Shown here piece by piece: positions 6,037 to 13,517 of a stretch of DNA of 14,803 nucleotides. Position numbers and translations under genes: made by a program. This DNA comes from an uncultured bacterium (lineage in GTDB: Bacteria > Patescibacteria > Microgenomatia > Levybacterales > UBA12049). How positions within the stretch are numbered: the first letter of the stretch is position 1; every line of letters starts with the position of its first letter. The stretch is from contig CAMPGJ010000014.1 of assembly GCA_946885425.1 (NCBI GenBank), positions 1 to 14,803 of the forward strand, read 5' to 3'. The notes under the pieces were generated by a model. That model saw only the letters and a program-made list of their open reading frames with translations. It had not been told where the DNA came from and made no database searches.

Positions 6037-7979
6037 CCGTATTTCTCCTTTGCTGCTTTGAGAAGGTTTATCGCCTTTTGTCTCCATATATCTGTTTTTG
6101 TTATATAAACCATTGGATCTTGGGTGAAATATTTAGGAACCTTATTGGCATAGAAGAGATATGTTGGGTTATCGATATCCAAGGTAGTTTTCCATGAATT
6201 ATTAAGGCCAAGTGCTATCCCTGCCTTATCAAATGCTGGGGTAAATGTTCGCTTTTCGTGTTTAAGCATAAATACCTTCTGAATGGAAGGTTTTGTAATT
6301 ACATTAAATATCACCTCAGGAGGAGCAGTTGCTGATGTAAAAAGTTGCATTGCTGCAAATGTTATTGCTGCTGCATCTTTCTCTAATTCTGATTGATTTC
6401 CTCGTTGGGAGAGAGTACAAAAGCGTGTATCAGTTATAATATTACCGCGGCTTCCTTGCTTTTGTTTCCATGTTTGAAAAGCGCTCCAGAGGTGTTGTTT
6501 CTCTCCTGTTTTATTATTGATTACGTACCAAGGAGCAAATTCGAGAGGAAGACTATTCTGCTCTGCAAGTGAGCATAGTTTTTCGTATGAAAGAAAATTT
6601 TTGCGAAGAGCATAGAGTTTATGAAAATTATCTGGTCCATCAATTGCTGCAATAAGATGTGTTGTTTCATAGTTCCCTTCTTCCCATTGCTTATCGGTTG
6701 GGTCATTGAGAAGGAAAGAAAGATCATTGCCCCATCTTTTATAACTGTGGCGAGCCTTGTGGATTATATGTAGTTCCTCATTGGTCAGTTTGTTTCCTGG
6801 TATTTCTCCGATTGTAATGACAAGATTGCCAATATGTAAAATCAGTCTATTCCGTTCTCCAATCTCTCTTCTGATTTGAAGTTGTGCTTCATCTTGTGTG
6901 AAGAGAGTTTTTACTACAGTTGGGGCATACCCGAATTCTTTATCAAAAGTAGCAAGGGTTGATTGTCCTTCAGGATCTTTAATTTCCCGTAGCTCTATTT
7001 TTGAAATACGTTTTAGTTGGTCTGTGTTACCTCGAGCTATCTCAATGACCATACCTGCCATTTTTGCGCTCACAGAAGTTGCTGCAAGACCCAGCTGTGC
7101 CCAATAGGTTTGTTTTTGTCTTTTGATATTAATAAAGTTTTGGAGAAATGAGCTGGGAATATTTTCTTTCCCTACAATAGCTATAAGCATCTTTGTAGCG
7201 TCCAATTTGCTTGGATTGTTAAATATAATTTTATGTATATCCAATTCGTTGACTCTACCTCCGAATTTAGGGTCATCAAATGTTTCAATTTCGACTATTG
7301 GTGTTTCTCCCAGATCGGCACCTTGTAAAAGGATGGTATATTTTCCTTTCTCAGAGTGGATATAATCACGGATCTTATTCTTGATTTGAAAAGAATCGAT
7401 TTCATCGATGATGATATCGCAGCCATGCACAAATTGGTCAAAATTATCATTTGTAAGACCCTGAGAAAATTGTTCTATTTCGCAATAGGGGTTAAGCTCA
7501 TACAATTTTTTAGCAAGAAGAGCTGTTTTATTCTCTCCAATTTGGAAAACACTTCCACCTGTGATACGGTTATTATTTGAAGGGGCTAATGTATCAAAGT
7601 CGGCAATGTTCAGTTTATGGATGCCAGCTTTGACTAATTCAATTGCGATATTACTGCCTACGCTAAGTCCAGCAATAGCTACTTTCGTATTCCAAAGCTT
7701 ATTTTGGGTTTGTCTTTCAATGATAGGATAATTTCTTGAATAAAATATCTTCCTGAAGTCTTGTTCTTCAGGTATATGGATTGCTTCATTCCTCCAAGGA
7801 AAATACGCCCAGTTGCCATGATGAGGGTGGTTATTTGCGCTTAGGTCCTTACCCTCAATTTCAGAGAGTTCTGCGAGCCAATAATGATAATTGTCACGTG
7901 TTTTACAGGCAAAACCAACTTGAATGGCGTCGATAGAAAGATTTTGAGGAAGAGAAAAAATTACTGGTTTATCTTTCAT
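6033..7979 (-). CDS. E1/ThiF-like adenylating enzyme with an unassigned C-terminal half (Rv1355c-like N-terminal arrangement)
   Basis: 648 residues. Residues 97-200 form an E1-like nucleotide-binding fold: a modified glycine loop AGLSVGSN (104-110), an acidic strand end DFD (127-129), the Asn/Arg signature SNNNR (134-138), K151, and DEID (192-195) where MoeB-like proteins have their Mg-site Asp. The preceding AYFPWRNEAIHIPEE and RNYPIIERQTQNKL resemble the region before the ThiF domain in Rv1355c-like ThiF-nitroreductase proteins. No zinc Cys pairs and no clear catalytic Cys are seen. The second half (about 380-648) does not read as nitroreductase to me; a GNAT-like acyltransferase is possible but unproven. 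ATG 7979 is preferred to TTG 8015, because the latter lies in the -35 element. No ubiquitin-like or ThiS-like partner lies nearby. Confidence 0.75.
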   Translation of the reverse strand: MKDKPVIFSLPQNLSIDAIQVGFACKTRDNYHYWLAELSEIEGKDLSANNHPHHGNWAYFPWRNEAIHIPEEQDFRKIFYSRNYPIIERQTQNKLWNTKVAIAGLSVGSNIAIELVKAGIHKLNIADFDTLAPSNNNRITGGSVFQIGENKTALLAKKLYELNPYCEIEQFSQGLTNDNFDQFVHGCDIIIDEIDSFQIKNKIRDYIHSEKGKYTILLQGADLGETPIVEIETFDDPKFGGRVNELDIHKIIFNNPSKLDATKMLIAIVGKENIPSSFLQNFINIKRQKQTYWAQLGLAATSVSAKMAGMVIEIARGNTDQLKRISKIELREIKDPEGQSTLATFDKEFGYAPTVVKTLFTQDEAQLQIRREIGERNRLILHIGNLVITIGEIPGNKLTNEELHIIHKARHSYKRWGNDLSFLLNDPTDKQWEEGNYETTHLIAAIDGPDNFHKLYALRKNFLSYEKLCSLAEQNSLPLEFAPWYVINNKTGEKQHLWSAFQTWKQKQGSRGNIITDTRFCTLSQRGNQSELEKDAAAITFAAMQLFTSATAPPEVIFNVITKPSIQKVFMLKHEKRTFTPAFDKAGIALGLNNSWKTTLDIDNPTYLFYANKVPKYFTQDPMVYITKTDIWRQKAINLLKAAKEKYG

Positions 7980-7985
7980 AATTCC

Positions 7986-8015
7986 ACTATATGTGACAAA
8001 ATTGTCACAATGCAA
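7986..8015 (-). promoter_or_regulatory. Promoter of the E1-like gene, near-leaderless
   Basis: On the minus strand TTGCAT (8015-8010) and TATAGT (7991-7986) are separated by 18 bases. The -10 ends six bases before ATG 7979, so the transcript would begin close to the start codon. Confidence 0.55.
7992..8009. promoter_or_regulatory. 18-bp palindromic operator within the E1-like promoter spacer
   Basis: TGTGACAA and TTGTCACA are perfect eight-base inverted arms around two A residues. The palindrome occupies exactly the bases between the -35 and -10 of the E1-like gene, where a bound dimeric regulator would block RNA polymerase. TGTGAC-type half-sites resemble those of CRP/FNR regulators, but the regulator here is unknown. 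Confidence 0.6.
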
Positions 8016-8044
8016 TAGTGTATCTACAAATGTAACTTATAGTG

Positions 8045-8073
8045 TTGCAGCATTGTGGTAATTATGATATAAT
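8045..8073 (+). promoter_or_regulatory. Promoter of the histidine kinase gene
   Basis: TTGCAG (8045-8050) and TATAAT (8068-8073) are 17 bases apart, with a TG one base before the -10 (TGATATAAT). The start point would be near 8080, giving a leader of about 40 bases to TTG 8119. It diverges from the E1-like promoter. Confidence 0.65.
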
Positions 8074-8100
8074 GCCATCAATTATTTAGATCCTATAAAT

Positions 8101-8106
8101 AAGGGG
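8101..8106 (+). promoter_or_regulatory. Ribosome binding site deciding the histidine kinase start
   Basis: AAGGGG lies 12 bases before TTG 8119 and 27 bases before ATG 8134, which favours the TTG start. The site is part of a GGGTTTAAA block also found before rpoB. Confidence 0.45.
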
Positions 8107-8118
8107 TTTAAAGCGGTT

Positions 8119-9918
8119 TTGGTAAGATTTACTATGAAAGACAAAAAATATCATAAGAAAAATCTTAATTTAGAAGTTCAACAGTTGCAAAAATTGCATG
8201 AAGACTTCGAATCTCAGGTGAAGAAGCGGCTTACCAGGCTTAAGGTAGGTTCTCCTAAATCATTGGGTGATAAAGAACTTCGTGAGAGCGAAGAAATATT
8301 TCGTACGACATTTAATCATGCCGCTATAGGTATTGCGCATGTTGATCTTAAGACTGGTCGTTGGATACGAGTAAATAGACGTTTTTGTGAGATTGCCGGC
8401 TGGCCTGAAGAAGAGCTGCTTCAGCACACATTTTTGCAAACAACACATCCTGATCACCATAAAGAAGATTTGCGATTAATTGATGACGTACTCCAAGGCA
8501 AAGTAGAATCAATTAATATGGAAAAGAGGTATGTTCGAAAAGATGGAACAAATCGTTGGGTACATGCTACAGCTTCTATTATCCACGACCATAACAAAAA
8601 TCCTAAATATGGTATAGCTATTGTTGAGGATATACATGAACAAAAAAAATCAGAGCAAATGCTGAGGTTGCTCGCAGATTCAAGTAAAATCCTGGCGGAA
8701 TCGTTGAATTATAAAGAAGCCGTTTCACAAGTAGTCGATATGCTTATTCCTGAGTTTGCGGATTGGTGTACCGTCGATCTCTTAGAAGAAGATGATGTAT
8801 ATCATAGAATAAAAGTTGGTTATGCGAAGCAAGAAGATAGCGATATTGCAGCTAAGCTTTATAAATACACTGCAAACGTTAAATCAAAAAATTTGTTTAT
8901 TGATAAGGCTTTATCATCTAGAAAGCCGATTTTGGTAAATAAAATAGATCCCAAAAATACATTTAAGTATGTTAACGATAAGGATCATCTGAAACTTATC
9001 TTAAGCATGAAACAGAAATCATTTATGGCTGTTCCGTTGATTGCACGAGGTAAAATAATTGGAGTTATTACCTTACGGTCAACACAGGAGTCAAGGCTAT
9101 ATTCCAAGGTAGACTTGCTCTTTGCTGAACAGATAGCTAATCGTATGGCTCTTGCCATTGATAACTCAAGGCTGTACTACAGAGCTCAAAAAGCTGTGAG
9201 TATACGTGATGATTTTCTGGCAATTGCTTCTCATGAGTTAAAGACATCATTGACAACTATAAAAGCATTAACTCAAATCATGCAGAGAGAGAGTGACAGA
9301 AATGGGAATGACCGGTCGATGAATCTTTTTACAAAAATGGACACACAATTAAATAGGACGACGAAGCTTATTAATGATTTACTTGATGTCGGAAAGATTC
9401 ATACCGGGAAATATACTATGACCAAAGAAGCTTTAGATATTGATGCTGTAGTAAGAGAGTCCGTCGAGAATTGTCAGCGGTTTTCATCCAGACATACAAT
9501 TGTATTAGAAGGTAAAACAAAAGAAAAAGTTTACGCTGATAAGGATAGGCTTCATCAGGTGCTTGCAAATTTAATTACCAACGCAATTAAGTATTCATTT
9601 GATTCAATTGATATTGTTGTTACACTAAAAAAAGATAAGAATAATATTATTATCGGCGTACAGGATTTTGGTATTGGTATAGAAAAAAATGAAACACAAA
9701 AGATATTCGAACGATTTTTCCGTGCGGATACAAAGGCTCGGAATAGGACATCCGGCCTTGGTTTGGGTTTGTATATTTCTCATGAACTAGTTAAGCAACA
9801 TAACGGATTTATCCAGGTAAAAAGTAAAGTAGGTGAGGGCTCAACATTTTATATATATCTACCTCGCCTTTCTGAAGATGCAAAAAAAGGAAAAAAGCTC
9901 TTGGGCAAAATGGCATAA
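8119..9918 (+). CDS. Soluble PAS-GAF sensor histidine kinase, orphan
   Basis: 599 residues from TTG 8119, or 594 from ATG 8134. Residues 10-40 form a short charged, probably coiled-coil start. A PAS domain spans about 55-175 (IFRTTFNHAAIGIAHVD to IVEDIHEQKKSEQ). A GAF domain follows at about 185-355 (KSFMAVPLIARGKIIGVITL). The dimerisation/phosphoacceptor helix has H372 in FLAIASHELKTSLTTIKAL, and the ATP-binding domain shows N-box LANLITNAIKYS, G1 DFGIGI, F-box IFERFFRAD and G2 GLGLGLYIS. All catalytic boxes are intact, so it should autophosphorylate. No membrane segment or signal peptide is seen, so it probably senses a cytoplasmic signal. The usual Pro after HELRT is replaced (HELKTSLT). 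No response regulator is adjacent, so its partner must lie elsewhere. It is the gene directly upstream of rpoB. Confidence 0.9.
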   Translation: MVRFTMKDKKYHKKNLNLEVQQLQKLHEDFESQVKKRLTRLKVGSPKSLGDKELRESEEIFRTTFNHAAIGIAHVDLKTGRWIRVNRRFCEIAGWPEEELLQHTFLQTTHPDHHKEDLRLIDDVLQGKVESINMEKRYVRKDGTNRWVHATASIIHDHNKNPKYGIAIVEDIHEQKKSEQMLRLLADSSKILAESLNYKEAVSQVVDMLIPEFADWCTVDLLEEDDVYHRIKVGYAKQEDSDIAAKLYKYTANVKSKNLFIDKALSSRKPILVNKIDPKNTFKYVNDKDHLKLILSMKQKSFMAVPLIARGKIIGVITLRSTQESRLYSKVDLLFAEQIANRMALAIDNSRLYYRAQKAVSIRDDFLAIASHELKTSLTTIKALTQIMQRESDRNGNDRSMNLFTKMDTQLNRTTKLINDLLDVGKIHTGKYTMTKEALDIDAVVRESVENCQRFSSRHTIVLEGKTKEKVYADKDRLHQVLANLITNAIKYSFDSIDIVVTLKKDKNNIIIGVQDFGIGIEKNETQKIFERFFRADTKARNRTSGLGLGLYISHELVKQHNGFIQVKSKVGEGSTFYIYLPRLSEDAKKGKKLLGKMA

Positions 9919-9922
9919 ACTC

Positions 9923-9952
9923 TTGACAAGACAACTATTTGTATGATATACA
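9923..9952 (+). promoter_or_regulatory. Main promoter of rpoBC
   Basis: TTGACA (9923-9928), a perfect -35, lies 18 bases before TATACA (9947-9952), with a TG extension (TGATATACA). It starts four bases after the kinase stop, so rpoBC has its own promoter. The leader to ATG 10048 would be about 90 bases, or about 38 to GTG 9997. Confidence 0.7.
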
Positions 9953-9980
9953 TAATTTGCTTTCATTTAATGTAAGATAC

Positions 9981-9985
9981 AAGGG
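9981..9985 (+). promoter_or_regulatory. Possible ribosome binding site within a GGGTTTAAACCC palindrome, rpoB leader
   Basis: AAGGG stands 11 bases before an in-frame GTG (9997) and overlaps a perfect 12-base palindrome (9983-9994). It is either the ribosome site of a longer RpoB form or a leader element; the same AGGG-TTTAAA block precedes the kinase gene. Confidence 0.35.
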
Positions 9986-10007
9986 TTTAAACCCGAGTGT
10001 CTTTTTC

Positions 10008-10041
10008 TTGCATTCAGAGAGCTTCCTGCCTACAATATACT
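10008..10041 (+). promoter_or_regulatory. Second candidate rpoB promoter, near-leaderless
   Basis: TTGCAT (10008-10013) lies 17 bases before TACAAT (10031-10036), which overlaps TATACT (10036-10041). Either -10 would start transcription within a few bases of ATG 10048, as seen for four other genes in the window. It is weaker than the TTGACA promoter upstream. Confidence 0.35.
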
Positions 10042-10047
10042 CTTACG

Positions 10048-13000
10048 ATGTCTAAGCAATCAGAAGTAAAAGATAATAAAAATGTTGTTCGTCAAAATTG
10101 GGGTAAAACCCATACCGCACTTCCACCAATGGATCTTCTTATCATACAGAAGCAGTCCTATGAAAAGTTCCAGAATGAAGGTATAGCAGAGATTATTCGT
10201 GAAATAACTCCTGTTGAAGATTTTACCGGAAAGAACTGGACATTATCTTTCTACGAACACAAGATAGGTAAGACTACTATTGATCCAGAAACAGCACTAT
10301 ATAAAGGATTAACCTACAACGCTCCATTAACAGTAAAAGTTACACTGCTAAATAAAAAAACCAACGAATCATACAACGCGAAAGTATTTTTAGGTGATAT
10401 TCCTCAGATGACAGAAAGAGGAACGTTTATCGTAAATGGAATTGAAAGAGCAGTTGTAAATCAGTTGGTTCGTTCTCCTGGTGTATTCTTTACGGGTACA
10501 CATGATCCTATTACAGGAAGAACCTTGTATTCCACAGAAATCCGTCCAGTGCATGGTTCATGGCTTGAGTTCGCAACAACAAGATACGGTACTATTACAG
10601 TAAAGATTGATAGAAGAAGAAAGTTCCTGGCTACAACATTCCTCCGTGCATTGGGAATTTCAGATAATGCAGCAATTAAAGATGCATTTAAGCAAATTGT
10701 AGGAGAGGGCAATATGAGTCTGATTGAAAATACTCTCCAAAAAGATGAAACAACAAACGAAACAGAAGCTCTTATTGAAATTTTTAAGAAAATGCATCCT
10801 GGAGAACCAGTCGTTTTGGACAAGGTGCGCGAATACTTTACAAACCTTTTCTTCAATAACCGCCGGTATGATTTGGGTGTTGTAGGTCGATATAAGACAA
10901 ACAAGAGACTTAAAGCTGTTCCTGGATTTGTTCCTTCTGAAGAGCATGTTCTGACTATCAATGATATTATCGCTACACTTGGATACCTGATGTCTCTTGA
11001 ATCAGGAAAGGGAACAGTTGACGATATTGATAGTCTTTCCAACAGACGTGTAAGAAGTGTCGGAGAATTAGTTGCTATCAATGCTTTCAGAGTTGGTGTG
11101 CTCCGTGTTGAGAGAAGCATAAAAGAGCGCATGAGTTTGCTTCAGGCAGATGGTACTCCTATTACAGTTGCTAATCTTATTAACGCACGTCCGATTATGG
11201 CTGCAATTAATGAATTCTTCAGAACCTCTCAGTTATCCACTATTCTTGATCAGACAAACCCACTTTCAGAAATTGATAATCTTAACCGTTTGACTGTTAT
11301 GGGAACTGGTGGTATTTCGCGAGAACGTGCAGCTTTCTCGATTCGAGATATCAATAGTTCACAATACGGAAGAATTGATCCTATCCGAAGTCCTGAAGGT
11401 CCAAACATTGGTCTTGTAACCTATTTTGCTCTTTATTCCAGAGTTAATGAGTATGGATTCTTGGAATCCCCTTACAAGAAAGTTGTAAAAGAGAACGGTA
11501 AAGTACAAATAACAGACGAAATTGTTTATCTCACTGCTGATGATGAGCCAGATTCATACATCACGCATGATGGTGTATCTATTTCTCCGTCCGGAGAAAT
11601 TTTAGACAAGAGAGTACCTGCACGTTATAAGGGTGAATTTATTGAAGTTGATCGTGAACACATTGATTACATAGATATTGCTCCTCGCCAAGTTGTGGGA
11701 TCATCCGCATCGCTTATTCCTTTTGTTGCTCATGATGAAGCTAACCGTGCACTGATGGGTACCCACATGCAATGTCAGGCTGTACCATTGGTGAATCCTC
11801 AGAGTCCTGTTGTTGGAACCGGTATGGAAGGTGCAATTGCATCAGTAATGGGACGTATTGTTAGAGCTCCATACGATGGAAAAGTGACATATGTCGATGC
11901 TGACAAGGTTGTAGTTGAGGGACAGAAGGGTGAAAAGGACACATTCAATATTCAGTCATTTGAGAGAACATCCCAGGCAACATCTTATACTCAAAGAGCA
12001 ATGGTTACTTCTGGACAGCTTGTTAAAAAAGGTGACCTACTAATTGATGGTCCATCTAGTGAAAATGGAGAACTTGCACTTGGACGTAATCTTTTGATCG
12101 CGTATGCATCACTTGATGGTCTTGGTTATGAAGACGCTATCGTTATTTCAGATAAACTTGTTAAAGATAATGTTTTCTCATCAATTCATATTGAAAAATA
12201 TGATGCTGCAGTTGTCGAAACAAAGCTTGGTCCTGAAGAAACAACCCGAGATATTCCAAACATTTCAGAAGAGGATTTGGCAAACTTGGATGAAGAAGGA
12301 ATTGTTGTTGTAGGTTCAGAAGTTTCACCAGGCGACATCCTCGTTGGTAAAATTGCTCCAAAAGGTGAAACAGAACTGACAGCAGAAGAAAGACTATTAA
12401 GAGCTATCTTTGGAGAACAGGCACGTGAAGTGCGCGATACCAGTTTGCGTATGCCTCATGGAGAACGTGGAACAGTTATCAATGTTCAAATTCTGGATCG
12501 TAAGGCTGGAGATGAGTTGGAGCCTGGCACGATGAGAAAGATTATTGTTGAAGTTGCTCAGTTCAGACATGTAGCTGTCGGAGATAAATTGGCAGGACGT
12601 CATGGAAATAAAGGTATTATCTCAAGAATCCTTCCTGTAGCCGATATGCCATATTTGGAAGATGGAACAGCAGTTGATATCATCATCTCACCTGTTTCTA
12701 TCTTGGCTCGTATGAACCTTGGTCAGATTATGGAAGCTCAGCTTGGATTTGCAGCACAAAAGATGGGTATCAAGGTTGGTGTACCAGTATTTGAAAAGGT
12801 TGAGGAAGACAGGATAACAAGTCTGATTAAAGAAGCTAACCTACCTCTAACAGGAAAGTCACAGTTATATGACGGAAGAACAGGTCTTCCATATGAAAAT
12901 CCTGTCGTTGTCGGTATTGCATACATTTTGAAGCTTATCCACATGGTTGAGGACAAAACACACGCACGTTCAACCGGACCATACTCACTTGTTACCCAGC

Positions 13001-13437
13001 AGCCGCTTGGTGGAAAGGCACAAATGGGAGGACAGAGACTTGGAGAAATGGAAGTTTGGGCACTTGAATCACATCGTGCAAGATACATTCTCCAGGAAAT
13101 GTTGACAATTAAATCAGATGATGTTGTTGGTCGTGCTAAAGCGTTTGAAGCCATTGTTAAAGGAACAGATATTCCAACACCAAAAGTTCCTGAATCATTC
13201 AAGGTTCTTATCAAAGAATTGCAATCTCTTGGATTGAATGTTGTGCCAACAGGTGCTGTAGTATATAATGATGCGATTGAAGCTAAAGAAGAAGTGGCTG
13301 CGGAAGAGATCAAAGAAGAGGTAAAAGCCCTCGAGGAAGTACTGGATGCAGACGATGTAGTTGATGATACTCCAAAAGTAGAAGAGATTGCTGAACCCGG
13401 AGCAGAAGATCTAGCTGAAGTTGAAGCGGCACAATAA
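10048..13437 (+). CDS. rpoB: RNA polymerase beta subunit
   Basis: 1129 residues; forms the core RNA polymerase with beta-prime, alpha and omega. Hallmarks in order: RSPGVFFTG near the N-terminus; the rifampicin region from S394 (SQLSTILDQTNPLSEIDNL); GGISRERAAFSIRD; SPEGPNIGLV; the catalytic-site GDKLAGRHGNKGIIS; and the C-terminal STGPYSLVTQQPLGGKAQMG and GEMEVWALESHRARYILQEM clamp contact. Relative to E. coli, Asn replaces His526 (N411 here), Thr replaces Gln513 and Ser531, and Val replaces Ile572. About 50 acidic, Ala-rich residues follow the conserved end and are probably disordered. ATG 10048 begins MSKQSEVKDNKN. A GTG at 9997 would add 17 residues and has an AAGGG before it, so the start is not fully settled. 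rplJ/rplL, the usual neighbours, are not upstream. Confidence 0.98.
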   Translation: MSKQSEVKDNKNVVRQNWGKTHTALPPMDLLIIQKQSYEKFQNEGIAEIIREITPVEDFTGKNWTLSFYEHKIGKTTIDPETALYKGLTYNAPLTVKVTLLNKKTNESYNAKVFLGDIPQMTERGTFIVNGIERAVVNQLVRSPGVFFTGTHDPITGRTLYSTEIRPVHGSWLEFATTRYGTITVKIDRRRKFLATTFLRALGISDNAAIKDAFKQIVGEGNMSLIENTLQKDETTNETEALIEIFKKMHPGEPVVLDKVREYFTNLFFNNRRYDLGVVGRYKTNKRLKAVPGFVPSEEHVLTINDIIATLGYLMSLESGKGTVDDIDSLSNRRVRSVGELVAINAFRVGVLRVERSIKERMSLLQADGTPITVANLINARPIMAAINEFFRTSQLSTILDQTNPLSEIDNLNRLTVMGTGGISRERAAFSIRDINSSQYGRIDPIRSPEGPNIGLVTYFALYSRVNEYGFLESPYKKVVKENGKVQITDEIVYLTADDEPDSYITHDGVSISPSGEILDKRVPARYKGEFIEVDREHIDYIDIAPRQVVGSSASLIPFVAHDEANRALMGTHMQCQAVPLVNPQSPVVGTGMEGAIASVMGRIVRAPYDGKVTYVDADKVVVEGQKGEKDTFNIQSFERTSQATSYTQRAMVTSGQLVKKGDLLIDGPSSENGELALGRNLLIAYASLDGLGYEDAIVISDKLVKDNVFSSIHIEKYDAAVVETKLGPEETTRDIPNISEEDLANLDEEGIVVVGSEVSPGDILVGKIAPKGETELTAEERLLRAIFGEQAREVRDTSLRMPHGERGTVINVQILDRKAGDELEPGTMRKIIVEVAQFRHVAVGDKLAGRHGNKGIISRILPVADMPYLEDGTAVDIIISPVSILARMNLGQIMEAQLGFAAQKMGIKVGVPVFEKVEEDRITSLIKEANLPLTGKSQLYDGRTGLPYENPVVVGIAYILKLIHMVEDKTHARSTGPYSLVTQQPLGGKAQMGGQRLGEMEVWALESHRARYILQEMLTIKSDDVVGRAKAFEAIVKGTDIPTPKVPESFKVLIKELQSLGLNVVPTGAVVYNDAIEAKEEVAAEEIKEEVKALEEVLDADDVVDDTPKVEEIAEPGAEDLAEVEAAQ

Positions 13438-13438
13438 A

Positions 13439-13504
13439 AATGGCTACATGGTTTTATGGCTATATGGTTCTTTAACCATTCAACCATCTGACCATTTAAC
13501 CATT
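13439..13504 (+). repeat. Long imperfect hairpin of ATGG/CCAT units between rpoB and rpoC
   Basis: Two 31-base arms (13439-13469 and 13474-13504) flank a CTTT loop; 23 of 31 positions pair, plus one G-U. Each arm is itself repetitive, with ATGG or CCAT recurring every seven to nine bases, and the left arm is a tandem pair (ATGGCTACATGGTTTT then ATGGCTATATGGTTCT). It fills almost all of the spacer. No U-tract follows, so it is not a standard terminator. Partial attenuation, RNA processing or a transposable repeat are possible. Confidence 0.65.
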
Positions 13505-13517
13505 AGATAAATATTAT

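Noticed and set aside
7980..8015. TTG 8015 as start of the E1-like gene
   Set aside because: It falls in the -35 element and the extension would be encoded by the palindromic operator; ATG 7979 is better placed.
10461..11132. 223-codon minus-strand frame antisense to rpoB
   Set aside because: Overlaps conserved RpoB sequence in full and shows no domain or ribosome site.
12738..13487. 249-codon minus-strand frame antisense to the rpoB 3' end
   Set aside because: Ser/Thr-rich, low-complexity shadow of a highly conserved rpoB region, with no recognisable domain.
13439..13504. Intrinsic terminator after rpoB
   Set aside because: AT-rich interrupted stem with no U-tract, lying between two genes that are nearly always cotranscribed.
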